Shown: positions 12,072 to 23,691, counted from the stretch's first letter. The stretch: 64,000 nt of DNA from Xanthostigma xanthostigma (GCA_963575645.1 OY754467.1:31865108-31929107), one strand, 5' to 3'. The notes: generated by a model not told the origin, from the letters alone. Numbers and translations are program-made.

Positions 12072-12280
12072 TATAGACCACTGAAGTTAGCTTTTGACAA
12101 GGAAAAAATTAATAGCAGAAAACGAATGATGAGGAAGGGAAGAAACTGCCGTCAGAAATATAGAAACCAAAAATTCAAATTTCAAAATTTTAATTTTTTT
12201 CTCCTGCAAAAATGTTTTTTTTTCATGAAATTTTCAGGAGACTTCAATGAGAACTTTCTATGTCCTAAATAAGCTGTATT
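12072..12280 (+). mobile_element. Deleted copy of the 8.1-kb foldback
   Basis: GACCACTGAAGTTAGCTTTT, GGAAGGGAAGAAACTGCCG and the spacer sequence TTTTCAGGAGACTT match one arm and the central spacer of the element at 8080-9104. The outer arm end and the second arm are gone. Confidence 0.7.
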
Positions 12281-12539
12281 TTTTTCGACAAAAAAATTAA
12301 TTTGCCAATGCAATATTAACAAAAAACCGAAAAATTACCCCTAATTTCAACTTAAAAAAGTAATGTAAAAATTTCAGATTTTCAAAAATTGTAGTATGGG
12401 GTTTTCTTCGTTAAAATGTCTACTTTCAGATGGTGTATTACATTTGTTAATGTAACATTGAATTCCCCTTTTATGAACAATAATGAACAATATTGTTCAA
12501 ATTTGGAAATTATATATGAAAATGTACAGTTAAAATCTT

Positions 12540-12925
12540 TTCAAACATCCGAGATGAGTAAAATTTTGGAAAAAATTTAAAAAATCACTATTTTTCAAAA
12601 TGAACCCACCGTGTTTGGTATCGTTTCAATCTGTGCGATTTCAGGAATGTGATCACATCGTTAAAAGTTTAATTTTCCCAATTTTGAAAAAGTTTTAGTT
12701 TTTATATTGAATAAAAAAAAAAGATAACAGATGCCATTTAGAAATGCAACTCTGTTTATCAGTTATGAAACATAAATTGTGTAATCCCAACACAAAAAGT
12801 TAAAATTTTGAAAATTAACGTCACCAGGCTTGGAGGCCGTGCTGTTGCGATCATTTTGATACCAAACACGCTGTGTCTATTTTGAAAAATAGTGATTTTG
12901 AATTTTTTTTCCAAAATTTTACTTT
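12540..12925. repeat. Inverted repeat with ~65-bp arms
   Basis: AAATCACTATTTTTCAAAAT...GTGTTTGGTATC at 12585-12622 is mirrored by GATACCAAACAC...ATTTTGAAAAATAGTGATTT at 12860-12900, and the similarity extends outward through AAAATTTT runs. The spacer is about 240 bp. No target duplication is evident. Confidence 0.6.
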
Positions 12926-13136
12926 TATTAGAACTTATTTTTTATATTAGATAATAAAATAAAATAAAAAAAATTTAATAGGTAAATGAAAGCAAAAGTC
13001 ACAACTTTTAATTTTTCTCTACTTTATTAAGCCAATGTTTGCAATTTATTATAACTAACATTTTTTTTTTACTGTACCTACAGTTCATTTCGCCTGTAAG
13101 CAATAATGGGACACTGTGGGTGAAAGGGAAACAAAA

Positions 13137-13796
13137 TCTAATATATAAAATTCTCGTGTCACAGTTTTCGTTGCCAAACTCCTCCGAAACGGCTTGACGG
13201 ATTTTGATGAAATTTTTTGTGCTTATCCGGTATCTATGAGAATCGGCCAACATCTATTTTTCATCCCCCTAAATGTTAGGGGTAGTCCACCCTTAAATTT
13301 TTTTTCTTCCTTTGATTATAATTATTATTAAAGACACGAATTTTTTTTAAAATTCGTATCCATGGTTTTAAAATATAAACAGCCTTATGTATGATTTGAA
13401 AAAATTCTGTCAAAAATTAAAAAAACATTGATTTATAATAAACCATTGTGCGAGTCATTAGGATCAGTTTTTCTGACAATTATATTGACAAAAATATATA
13501 ATTATAATTCAATAAATTTATTGAATTATAATTATATATTGTCAATATAATTGTTAGAAAAATTGGTCGATAATTTATTTATTGAAGAGTACTAATCAGA
13601 CGTTAATCAAAGATTCAAATATCCCCATTCGTTCTTTTGCACCGGGCACGACGGCGCAGCCGGAGTGCTCGACATACACACATATACGTCCATGTATATT
13701 TTAAAATAAATAAAATAGATAGATAGATGTTCCAATTATACAGATATATATATATATTATACTGTTAGGCGGTACGAAGTTCGCCGGGTCCGCTAG
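13137..13796 (+). mobile_element. Non-autonomous Helitron, 660 bp, intact ends
   Basis: It starts TCTAATATATAAAATTCTCG after an A and ends GTTCGCCGGGTCCGCTAG before a T, with the short GGCG...CGCC hairpin expected just upstream. The inner stretch CTCCGAAACGGCTTGACGG is typical of insect Helitron 5' regions. It includes a (GATA)n run and the hairpin GAGCAC...GTGCTC block (about 13645-13675) also found in the Helitron at 55357. No RepHel coding is present. Confidence 0.8.
13461..13567. repeat. Palindrome inside the Helitron
   Basis: Arms of roughly 50 bp run from GATCAGTTTTTCTGACAATT to AATTGTTAGAAAAATTGGTC and meet at AATAAATTTATT with no real spacer. It looks like a secondary foldback insertion or local duplication-inversion within the Helitron. 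Confidence 0.7.
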
Positions 13797-13959
13797 TTAT
13801 ATATAAATTTGAGAATTTTTAATTTTCATGTATAGATAATATTTAATATAATAATAATAATATAATATAATATAATAATGCGCTCTCACTCTGTAACCAA
13901 GCAAAAATTAATAGATACAAAAAAATCTCGTGGAGACCAATTTTGAACCTATGTCAACG

Positions 13960-14009
13960 AAAAAAAGTAGGAACCTACAAATTCAGGCGAAGCCGGACCG
14001 GGCCACTAG
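13960..14009 (+). mobile_element. Helitron-like 3' end
   Basis: GCGAAGCCGGACCGGGCCAC runs into CTAG (14006-14009) before T. The 5' part is not identified. Confidence 0.5.
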
Positions 14010-14232
14010 TTGATTATAAAGTATCAAAAAATTTACAGCACTCTAAATTGACTATACAGAATAGCACCATAAGTAATAAGCATGTTTGTAATTTGACAGT
14101 TAGGTTCATACTTACCATTTAGAAATTCTTATTTTTCCTGAGATAAAAATATATTTACATTCTTTCAATATGATCACAAATTACACAGATATTTCACTCA
14201 TGGTTTAAAATAGGTATAAAAAGTCGGTTATT

Positions 14233-14301
14233 AATGAAGACATTTCTACACTATTTCATATTTATATTATAAATATGAAATAGTGTAGAAATGTCTTCAT
14301 T
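14233..14301. repeat. Perfect 69-bp palindrome
   Basis: Arms 14233-14266 and 14268-14301 are exact reverse complements with a single T at the centre. The left arm starts AATGAAGACATTTCTACACT. No loop, no target duplication and no gene are associated. Confidence 0.9.
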
Positions 14302-15146
14302 TCATTTATATTTGCAATTCCGTACACAGAATAAAAAAAAAGTGTGGCACTCGGGGACTGCCGCGGTAAAGCTATTGCATATTCTTTTTAGGTCTTTAAG
14401 TTTTTCCTCTCTATAAAACGAAAATAGCTAGGTATAAATAATAAGGTATAAATAGTGTAATTACACACCAAAACAATTATTCATTCAAAAAATTTGAACA
14501 AAAAGAACGATATTAAACATTTATATAGATATAATATCATATATACTTTCTCTGCACATAACCTAAATAATTTAGGTTTTTTTTATAGCAGTATTATATA
14601 TAAATTCATTTATACACAAATAAAGATAGAATCAGTTATGAGCAGTTATGCAGTTATGAGCACACAAACACCGTGCCGAAGTCTGCCGAACTGAAACGAC
14701 GTTAGACGATGTACGGCTGTCAACGCCGCACAGCTGTGCCGGTCGGAGTGGGGGGTGTTTTTCGTTACGGAATTTCTTGATTCAGTCGCCGCGCTCAAAG
14801 CCCGCGATAGAAGCTATGCAATAGCTTAAAAGTATGATGCAACCTTAAAAACCTTCCGCTGTTTGTAATCGATAAAATTTAAATCGACTATAAAAAATAT
14901 ATATATTGCAGAAATACCTATTGAATACAGTATAGATACGTGCGTCTAAAACTTCATAAAATATAGATATGCTTTTTATGAACCACAATAACGCCGACAC
15001 GTTTTCTAATGATTAAAATGCCGAGTTTTCTGTCTGTTATTGTTACTACTAGGTATTCAAAATTCATTAAACTGGGATGTTGGTCTTATGAACTTTTGGG
15101 CCGCATGTCTTTATAACAAATTAAATGGACTAATTGAGGTTCTTTA
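14302..15146. other. Unassigned stretch
   Basis: No supported gene. A G/C-richer patch at 14665-14810 (CGTGCCGAAGTCTGCCGAAC and following) is unlike its surroundings but shows no identifiable exon. Confidence 0.4.
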
Positions 15147-15148
15147 TA

Positions 15149-15934
15149 GGCCCCACTCACGATCACACTTCATGCAACAGTTCAGTGTTCAAACTTATAG
15201 TTCAGTGAAGCATGATAGTGTGTGGGACAAATAAACACTGAAACCAACACTGAAGTCAAGCATGAACTCATCAAATGCATCTTGATTTTTGAACGACTTC
15301 AGTGTTCAGTGTTCAAGTAAACTGTTGTGTGTGTGGGTGTTTTTCAGTTCAGTTTTTGGAGTTCTGTGTTTTGTACAACCAGAAGCCAAAAATCTCAATG
15401 TTGCTGCCTTTCTTGTGCAGAAATAGATTTTCACATATTTGTGTCCTGGTTCTTAATAAATAGGGTAACTAATTCCAGTAAATAATTGTAAGTTAATTCA
15501 TTCATTCGTAAATAATTATTGCAATCAAGCGGCTCAAGATGTAATTCATTAATCAAATAAACATGACTTCTTGAATCACGCATTTCTAACCAATTTTTCA
15601 CCCATATATTCTTCTTTTTTTTTCTTATTTCTCTGTTTTAAATACAATCCCATAGCTCTGAACAGCCAATCCTCACCATTTAAATTACTCATTTAGTTCT
15701 TATTAATGAATTATACTCTATAGTATAATATTATAGTGTGTATATAATATAATATATCTTATGTATCTATACTCGACGAGTGTATGCCAACAACTGAACC
15801 AAACTGAACACAAAAAATTTAAAAAACTGAGCAGTTTGCATGAACTGTGTGTGGTGCCAGTCAGTCTTTCGATTAATCTGTCCAACTTCACTGAACACTG
15901 AACTGTGGCATGAAGTTTGATCGTGAGTGGGGCC
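15149..15934. mobile_element. 786-bp foldback-type MITE with TA flanks
   Basis: Terminal repeats GGCCCCACTCACGATCAC and the matching GTGATTGT-like complement at the right end (TTTGATCGTGAGTGGGGCC) are flanked by TA on both sides. The interior repeats CAGTTCAGTGTTCA several times in both orientations, so the subterminal zones are clusters of one motif, as in transposase-binding arrays. No transposase is encoded. Confidence 0.7.
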
Positions 15935-16016
15935 TATTAGGCCACTACTGAAAAAATCTCACAATCGCATAATTTTTTTCTTTATGGTTTATAAAAAGAT
16001 ATATTAAAAAAAAATA

Positions 16017-16320
16017 TTTAAAAATAAATAATAAGCTCAAAAACTAAAACCCGACTACTAAAAAGTATGAAACAAGAAAATATTCCCATCTGAGAGTAGC
16101 CGTGGTCATACGCCACCTACCCTTAACAAAACATTACATTTTAACAACAGTCGTAAACTCTATAAGAGCAAAGTGCATCACGCTATAGATCTATATAGGG
16201 GCCTCATTATGGTATTATGGCTTACGACCACGGCTATCCTCAGATGAGAATATTTTCTTGTTTCATACTTTTCAGTAGTCAGGTTTCAGTTTTTGAACTT
16301 ATTTTTTATTTAAATTATTT
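16017..16320. repeat. Inverted repeat, ~105-bp arms
   Basis: AAAACCCGACTACTAAAAAG...CCGTGGTC on the left is mirrored by GACCACGG...CTTTTCAGTAGTCAGG on the right around a ~75-bp spacer. The right arm is the first unit of the duplication at 16259-16505. Confidence 0.7.
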
Positions 16321-16505
16321 TTTATTTGTTTTCAATTTGATAACCTCTGGGACCAAAATTCAAAAATAAATGTAGCCTTTCATACTTTTCAGTAGTCGGG
16401 TTTTAGTTTTTGAACTTATTTTTTGTTTAAATTTTTTTTTTGAACTTATTTTTTTATTTGTTTTTAATTTGCTCACCCCTGGAACCAAAATTCAAAAACA
16501 AGTGT
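16259..16505 (+). repeat. Tandem duplication (~120-bp unit)
   Basis: TTTCATACTTTTCAGTAGTC occurs at about 16260 and again at 16378, and both units run through TTTTTGAACTTATTTTTT and ACCAAAATTCAAAAA to GTGTAGCC or ATGTAGCC. The following TATGTTACCCGGGTCATAA resembles a common insect Helitron internal motif. Confidence 0.7.
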
Positions 16506-18650
16506 AGCCTATGTTACCCGGGTCATAATAACAAATCGATTGACACCTTATTTATCAAAATGGGATGAATATTTTAGGCGATACGGTGGAACTTCCGTAA
16601 ATACAAACATGCATAGACTGCTAAACTCATAACCCATCCTTTAGGCTTCGCCGCAGTCGGGTATAAATGGCCGAGAGGTTATAACATCATTACTTTACAA
16701 AAATATATTTGAAATTTTTAAATCTATCAACCAAGAACAAGAAAAGCATACATACCATGAGACAGCAGTAATTATCCAGCAGTAGCCTAAATCTATTTAA
16801 TTAAGCCCTACAGACTGATGAGGGCACCTTTCCAGCAAAAAAAACTCATTTAATTTATTATCTTAGTTAAAAAAATCAGGTGTATAAAAGTCGAAGAAAT
16901 AATGTGTACCTAATGGATATTTTTCCTTATTTTTAACAGTATACTCCCTAAAAAAATTCCTAAAAACATCCATTTTCATCCTCGCTTGCGGTATCAAGAA
17001 AATTAATGTGCAATGAATATTTTTACATATTTTTAACAATAAACTCCCTAAAAAATCCCTTAAAACATTAATTATTATCTATGTTAGACTCAACAAGCAA
17101 CTGTTTGTGCTCATTCCATGTCTTTATCTCCGACGACATTATCCCCGCGACTTTATCCCCGCGTCATTATCTTTATTATTTTTATAGTAATTTTTATAGT
17201 TAATAATAATATTTACTACTGAAAAGTGTTTTGGATTGTCTGTGGAAAAACCTAAAGTGAGATTCTACACTTTTTTTCTGGTAATCACAAAGTAAGAAAT
17301 CTGTTTTTATTAATTTAATATCCCCGTCAATAAATATCCAAAAAACAATACTCTCATGTAATATTCCGAGTATTTTATATAAATATAATATCCAAAAAAA
17401 TACGCATTTAATATTTTTAGATACATTTCTTAAAAATTCTTGTTGACTTGAAACCAAATTATTATAATTTTGTTCAATATGCAACCCATTTTAATACAAG
17501 TTTTTCTCAGTATTCGCTTTAATCTTCTGATTTTGTTGCAGGTTCACGTTATGAATATTAGAATATGCAGCAGCTGTAGATGGAACTAATTCACAGGCCC
17601 CGGTTCGAATTTATATGTCTGCGAAATTTAAATCACTGGATAATAATTTTTTTCGTGTTTGAGATCAAATATTTCTTTTTTATAAATGGACTTCCATAGC
17701 TAATTTTTTAAAAAAGATGAAATAGTTACCATAAATAAAGTTAACAATTTGTAATTTAATATTCAATTGATAATGAAACTGTAAATAAGAAATTAGTCTA
17801 AATAAATCATCATTTGGAAGAGAAGTAAGAATTTATATTATTCTAAACCTACAAATATTATCCTTTCAGGTGTCTATTCAATTTATTTTTTTATAATGAA
17901 TTGAAAATCCAATTGATAATTTTAATAATTATCAGTTTAGTACCTGGGAATAGGGGGCTTGTAATAGTCTAATAGAGGAGCCATGGAAACGCTAGTAGCA
18001 TCAGTAACGCCATTAGCATCAGTGACCTAAGGAAGAACTAAAAACTAAATTTGACCTTGAACGTCAAGTGAACTATCTATAAAAATATGTAATCTATGCT
18101 TGGGGCATAAGTTAAAATTGAAATTGGCTACATTTTTTACATTTATTTAGAAACATTTGAGCCCACTGAAGCATTAATATTCAAAAAGGATCTTTTGAAG
18201 GAGTATCCCTTATATTATGTCATGAGTATTTTATCATTAATGAAGTACTACTAAGTTAATAGGATTTGCCGCACTCCTGACGATCGCTTTGGTTTTAATG
18301 TTTTTAGACTGACACATCCTGGATCTAATAATTGTGATGTACAAAAGCGAAAATACTTTATTTGTTTATACATAAAACTGATTATAAAATAATATTTATT
18401 TGATACACACATAATGTGCCAGAAAATTGTCTGACAGTGAGGAATGAATAACAGTTTTACGGTTAAAATTATTAGCAAGGGATTTGAAGCTTTTCAAATC
18501 ATTTATTCAAATACAAACAATAAAATTAAATTTATTCCCTATTTTATGATAAAATAAATACCTCTCACACACTACCCAATTTTATCAAATTTGTGTTGAC
18601 AAAATTCACAGTATACTTTTCATTTTAATGAAATAGCTTCGTTTACAATA
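16506..18650. other. AT-rich stretch, no supported gene
   Basis: The only recurrent piece is the minus-strand GCGTTTCCATGG-type repeat at about 17945-17990. Two similar lines of TTTTAACAGTATACTCCCTA (16935) and TTTTAACAATAAACTCCCTA (17033) form a local duplication of about 100 bp. Open frames at 17200-17484 and 18251-18478 have no recognisable domain. Confidence 0.45.
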
Positions 18651-18654
18651 ACAT

Positions 18655-19400
18655 GTGAAACAACATATTTGAAAATTTACATTAAGTGCCCGTACTACTT
18701 TAAAAAATGATTTTACAAAATAATTTTATAAGCAAAAGTTCTTTATCTAGACCGCGTGCCAACAGTACAACAAGAAAATTTTGACTTTTACGAAATTTTT
18801 AAATTTTGAAAATTTACATTAAGTGCCCGTACAACTTTAAAAAATGATATTAAAAAATAATTTTATAAGCAAAAGTTCTTTACCTAGCCCGCGTGCCAAC
18901 AGTACAACAACAAAATTTTGACTTTTTACGAAATTTTTTAATTTTCAAAGTTTTCTTTAAGTGCCCGTATTTCTTTAAAAAATGATTTTACAAAATAATT
19001 TTATAAGCAAAAGTTCTTTATCTAGACCGCATGGCAACAGTACAACAACAAAATTTTGACTTTTTACGAAATTTTTTAATTTTCAAAGTTTTCTCTAAGT
19101 GCCCGTACTTATTTCTTTCAAAAATGATTTTACAAAATAATTTTTTTAGCAAAATATTTTATAAAATAACTATAAGTAAAAAATAATTTTACAAAATAAT
19201 AGTAAAAGTTCTTTACCTTGACCGCGTGCCAACGGTACAACAAGCTTTAGATTTTTCTCGAAATTTTTGAATTTTAATATTTTATGAAATGCCCCTTCTA
19301 CTGTAAAAAATTTTTCTACAATGTAACTTTATAAACAAAAGTTTTTTATCTAGGCCGCATGCTAACGAAACACAAAATAAATTGAATTTTTTGAAAATTG
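18655..19400 (+). repeat. Tandem array, ~138-bp period
   Basis: AAGTGCCCGTA recurs at 18684, 18821, 18959 and 19097, and a diverged unit has AAATGCCCCTT at 19288, giving spacings of 137, 138, 138 and 191 bp. Each unit also has AAGCAAAAGTTCTTTA and GACCGCGTGCCAACAGTACA. Units diverge toward the right. No reading frame is maintained. Confidence 0.85.
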
Positions 19401-19436
19401 TGAATTTTGATTTTTTTTTTGTTAATTTTATTTTTT

Positions 19437-19700
19437 GTTGTTGTACCGTTGGCACGCGCAAATGTACTATATTTTTTCTTTATACATTTTCTTAATTGAA
19501 GTTAGTGCTTGGCTTGTACGAGATTTTGAAAAATTGAAAGTGTGAACTTAGCACAGTATTTTTTATTTTGGATTTTTTATGGCTTAAATTTACGGTACAT
19601 TTTTAAAACTTAGTAAGTACGCTAGTACAATTTGGCGTGCTACAAGTACACTTATTTTTTTTTTAATTTTCCAACTTTGCTGTGCTAAGTTCACCGGCCG
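19437..19700. repeat. Inverted pieces bordering the tandem array
   Basis: TTGTTGTACCGTTGGCACGC at about 19437 is the reverse complement of the array motif. Slightly further on, GTGAACTTAGCACAG (19544) and CTGTGCTAAGTTCAC (19679) form a second inverted pair about 120 bp apart. Confidence 0.65.
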
Positions 19701-19814
19701 TTATAATGTGTGTAATCAGATATGTTGACATCTGTTGACATTACGAAATGCTAGATTCAGTTACCGATTTTATAACTTTATTATAGTAGGGAGCCCAAGC
19801 GGGGATTTCGGTAG

Positions 19815-21000
19815 TTACTCGAGCGCGGCAGATTAACATAAAGGAAGATACCTTGTACCCTGTTGAGTACCTCCACCATATATAGACCCTTTATATAGGG
19901 TCGCGCGTCTAGGGCAGCTGATCAGAATAGTAAAAAAAAAATCGATCGTTAGAAATACTCGAGCGCGTCAGATTAAGGTAAGGTGGGTTATTTACATGCT
20001 GAAAAGTGTACATTTCAATAATCTGACAATTTGAGCGTAACGTAAGGGAGTGGGAGAGTCACAAACAAAAAACGTCACCTTGAAATATTCGAGCGCGATC
20101 GATTTTTTTTTATACTGAAGGAAATAATTCAAGAATAACGGAAAAAATATAATCTGACGATTTCCACAAACCGAAGAAGTACAAATCGCCAATAAAGTTT
20201 AGTGCGTGCAGCTGCAGTGAAGCATGTATTCCCCAGTCCGCGCCTCTCATTCCCTTTCACGTTTTCTCTATCTATTACTCTCTCGCACCGTCCTCACACC
20301 AGGGTTGCAACTTGGGGGTTTCCCCCTAAATTTGGGGGGATAAAATTTAGAATGGAATTTTTTCGGGCCCCAATATTTTTGAGGGTAATTTTAGGGACAC
20401 AAAAAACTTAAAATTTTATAAAAGACATTAAATGATTTTTTTTTACATTTTTGAAAATTCGTACACGCTCTCCCCACCACTAAAAAGGCAACATCATATA
20501 AAATTTTTTTCGTTTTAGCATCTAATCTTCGTGATTCAATAGGTCTTCAAAGGGCTGGAGTGACATGGCATTTATCCCTCTGGGCTCCCCCTACAATCAT
20601 TTTTTATTGTTAACTTTTTTTTTCAATTTGTCAGATTAAGAAAATCCCTTCAAATAATCGTCAGATTATGGGTCAGCATGACTTAGGACATCAAGCTGAA
20701 TCGCCTGTATAAATAATCTGACGCGCACGAGTATTTCCAAAAGGGCGATTTTTTTTGCATTTTCAAGAAGCCGTCACGAGCTTGCGTCATGTCCAAATCG
20801 TCAGTCTTTAGAATGGGAGCTTTTTTCGGGTTCACTGAACATCCCCTTTGAATATCTGACGCGCTCAAATAAATTTTTTTTTTCGTTTTCAACCCTTCCG
20901 TACAGCCACCCCCACCATGCAAACTGTCAGATTAACATACCTTCAATATCAGAGACACGCGGCGCATATACACTATGAATATCTGACGCACTCGAGTATT
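19815..21000. repeat. Cluster of CTGACGCGCTCGAG-type motifs
   Basis: Eleven related sites occur in both orientations. The plus-sense form ATCTGACGCGCTCGAGTATT is approximated at about 20019, 20151, 20714, 20850 and 20977. The minus-sense form ATACTCGAGCGCGTCAGATT is approximated at 19815, 19955 and 20082. Half-motifs GTCAGATTA occur at 20628, 20665 and 20928. The sites sit in otherwise different sequence. An approximately 110-bp block at 20462-20570 (CTCCCCACCA...TCTAATCTTC) recurs at about 21040-21150. It may be a decayed higher-order satellite or an array of binding sites. Confidence 0.65.
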
Positions 21001-21179
21001 TTCATGTGACTATTTTTTTTTACAATTTTGAAAACCTGCAGACGCTTCCCCCACCGGTGAAAGGATGTACATCATATAACCTTTTTTTATTTCTACCATC
21101 TAATCTTCAAAATCCAATAGGTCCCTACGACGCTCGAGTGACTACCAATTTAGCATCGTAGCCTTACCTACTATTAAAG

Positions 21180-21437
21180 GCATTGTACATATTATTTTGT
21201 GCGGTATTTCGTTTGCGGCCCGGCGTCTGAACTAATAGCTTTGAGTAAATTTTATCGTGGCACGATATAGATATACTTTATATATAAGGATAGTCCGCTC
21301 CCTGTTTCTTGCAATAAAAAAAATTAAAAACTATCCTATACCTAACGTAAGTTGGACTAAGCAAGACACATTTAAGTCAGTTCAGTGGTTTCAGAGATTA
21401 GCGCGAACGAACATCGTGACACGAGATTTTTATATAT
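21180..21437 (-). mobile_element. Helitron 5' region, tandem with the next one
   Basis: On the minus strand, TATATAAAAATCTCGTGTCA and GCGCTAATCTCTGAAACCAC mark a Helitron 5' section ending close to the 3' terminus of the neighbour at 21440. TTCGTTTGCGGCCCGGCGTC at about 21208 recurs as TTCGTTTGTGGCCCGGCATC at about 21498, so the two are related copies. Confidence 0.6.
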
Positions 21438-21439
21438 TA

Positions 21440-21845
21440 CTAGCGGTCCGTCCCAGTTTCACCCGGGTGCGATAGATATAATTCTGCGAAATGTATTTCG
21501 TTTGTGGCCCGGCATCTGAACTATTAGCTTTGAACAAATTCTATCAGATTTGTTTCTGAACTAATAGCTTTGAGCGAATTCTAACAGATGTCGCTACTTG
21601 GTACTAAAACAGTTTTTTCGTTTGCTTCTGAACTAATACCTTTGAGTAAATTCTATCAGATGTCGTCACATGGTACTAAAACAGGTTTTTTAAAGAAAAT
21701 ACCGTAATTTTGTACAAAATATTTAATAAAAACTATCCTTTATCGTAGACACATTTACAAAATTTCATTAAAATCTGTTCAGTGGTTTCGGAGATTAGCG
21801 CGGTCAAAAATGTGAGAAGGGAATTTTATATATCTATATAGCTGA
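21440..21845 (-). mobile_element. Non-autonomous Helitron
   Basis: Read on the minus strand it begins near TCAGCTATATAGATATATAA, has GCGCTAATCTCCGAAACCAC, and ends CCCGGGTGAAACTGGGACGG then ACCGCTAG before T. CTAG is at 21443-21440. The interior holds three repeats of TCTGAACTAATAGCTTTGAG in plus reading. No coding is present. Confidence 0.7.
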
Positions 21846-22059
21846 TACAGTCTACAGATATAGTTATCGTAAAATATAACAAAAAAAAACATGTTCTCAG
21901 AAAAACGTGAGCCGTAGTGGGACGCCTGGCAGATGTGAAACATAAATTTACGCAAAATTCTAGTAACTAAATTTCGCCCTCTAACTAAACTTCGCGCTGT
22001 CATCTAACGAAATTGTAGTAACAAAATTAAACGAATCAACAAACGCCATGTTCGCCACT

Positions 22060-22401
22060 CCAACATTCACACACAGCTGTCCAACGCATACACACAGCAA
22101 GTGCAAATGAAACGTAACACGTCCCACGGACAGCGTCTCGCCACATGCACGGTTTTACTCTCAACCAAACGCCTCAGTACACGTTTTACATCAAAATAAA
22201 CTTTATTTATGCTGTCTCGTCTGGCACAACTTTCAAGTAGACGCGTTGGAAATGCTTTTGACTTTTTGACGCTTTCATCTTGCTCGACAAGATTTCGCCC
22301 CACAACAGCATAAATAAAGGCGATAAAGTTTAATTTTTTCAAGGCAAAATATTTGCTAAAATGTATTACTACCGTAGTGTCCTCGAAATCAGGACAGCCT
22401 G
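22060..22401 (-). mobile_element. Possible mariner-like element end
   Basis: At the right side GGACAGCCTG is followed by TATA (22402-22405), the same TATA-plus-CAGG arrangement seen at 41420, 57770 and 28323. The matching left terminus is not clear (an AGCTGTCCAACG stretch at 22076 is only partly similar). The 118-codon minus open frame across this interval has no recognisable domain. Confidence 0.35.
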
Positions 22402-22405
22402 TATA

Positions 22406-23534
22406 ATAAAAATTGAATGTCACCGTGATAGGGACATCACAGTAGGCGCAAAATTACATGACACTATAGGGTGTAGGCGTCACGAATAATCTTATGCAAA
22501 GAGATATTTATTTGGCAGCAGTTTTTTTTATCCGAAGATATGCTTGCAATGTTATGTACAAAGTACAAACCCATAGTATAGCGGTAAGCGTACAGGGTGT
22601 GGTAGAAAGTGATAAAAGAAAAGTACATTTTTATTTTTCAAAAAAGAGGTTATCAATTCTATGCGCATACACCTATATATTTTTTATGTTTGTTCAGCCA
22701 GAACTTCTCGTGGGGTTAACCGATTCAGTAAAGTTTGACTAAATGGTCCCATATAGTTTTTATTAAAATCGATTCAGTAGTTTTTAAACAACTGTAATAA
22801 AGACGACTTTTTGAGTGCGTTACCTCATATCTTCTGCATTTGTGATCGATTAATTAAATCACACCAGTAGTTTTTTTCTAGTTTAGTAACCAAATATCAA
22901 GAAATATCTGGAAAGAAGAAGTTAAATAATCAAGGTTTCGAAATATTTTTTATTCATAGCTAATTTTACAGGCCAACCCAAGGGTTTCAATATTGTTCAC
23001 TTCTTTAATGAAAACTTACCAAGTTTGGCCTGTTTTATTAATTCACACATTTTTTTTTGTACTTATCAAAGCACTGCTTAAAGCATGTAGGCAAGGAACT
23101 TTGCATAATTTCTACATCTCAATTATTTTTTTAAGATAACAAAACACACTTTAGATGAGAACTTGACCCCTTTTTCATATTTGTATTTTTGGTGGGATTC
23201 ACTTAACATCTGATGGCTCGTATGATGTAATCGACGAAACTAAAATGTTGTTCTGAATATCATGAGTCACCACCAACTAAAAAAATAGCTTTGAAGTCTT
23301 TTGTGTAATCGCAACTTTAGCATTGAGTCAACAATTGTTCCGTAGAATAATGTGGTGTAAAGTTATTAATATAGCACATGTTACTATTTCTGTATTTACG
23401 AGAATAATATTAAATTGTTCAATGCTCTTACTGGAACAGCAACCTAAAGATACAGACTGATTATAAAGTAATTGAATGTACTTTATAGTAAGTCTGTATT
23501 TATAATCTGAAGCCATTAAATTTCACTACATTAA
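22406..23534. other. Unassigned stretch
   Basis: A single TACAGGGTGTGGTAGAAAG at about 22589 looks like a mariner-type left end without a partner. ATCGATTCAGTAGTTTTTAA at 22768 is a common Helitron-type phrase. No exon is supported. Confidence 0.4.
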
Positions 23535-23691
23535 TAGCTCTCTATGAACGGTAACAGAACCGTCACAGTCTTGTACATTAGCTTACAGTCTTCTTCAATA
23601 GCTCAAAAACCGATACGAACAGTTTCGTGTTAGCTACTGCGCAAGACTGTGACGGTTCTCTTACCGTTCGCAGAGAGCTTGGAACAGAGCT
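23535..23691. mobile_element. Short MITE (AGCTCTGTTCC family), copy 1
   Basis: Arms with CGGTAACAGAACCGTCACAG on the left and CTGTGACGGTTCTCTTACCG on the right face each other, and the right end continues AGAGAGCTTGGAACAGAGCT. The left outer ~12 bp are lost. A second copy with both ends lies at 61200-61342. Confidence 0.75.

Noticed and set aside
17100..17170. Possible telomere-like or satellite phrase (ATTATCCCCGCG)
   Set aside because: Only two to three irregular occurrences; no array and no TTAGG repeats.
18655..19400. CRISPR-like or coding repeat array
   Set aside because: Whole ~138-bp units are similar, with no short repeat and unique spacer structure and no maintained frame.
22067..22423. 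118-codon minus-strand open frame
   Set aside because: It is the second-longest frame of the window but has no recognisable domain, no splice or promoter support, and overlaps a likely mariner-type end.
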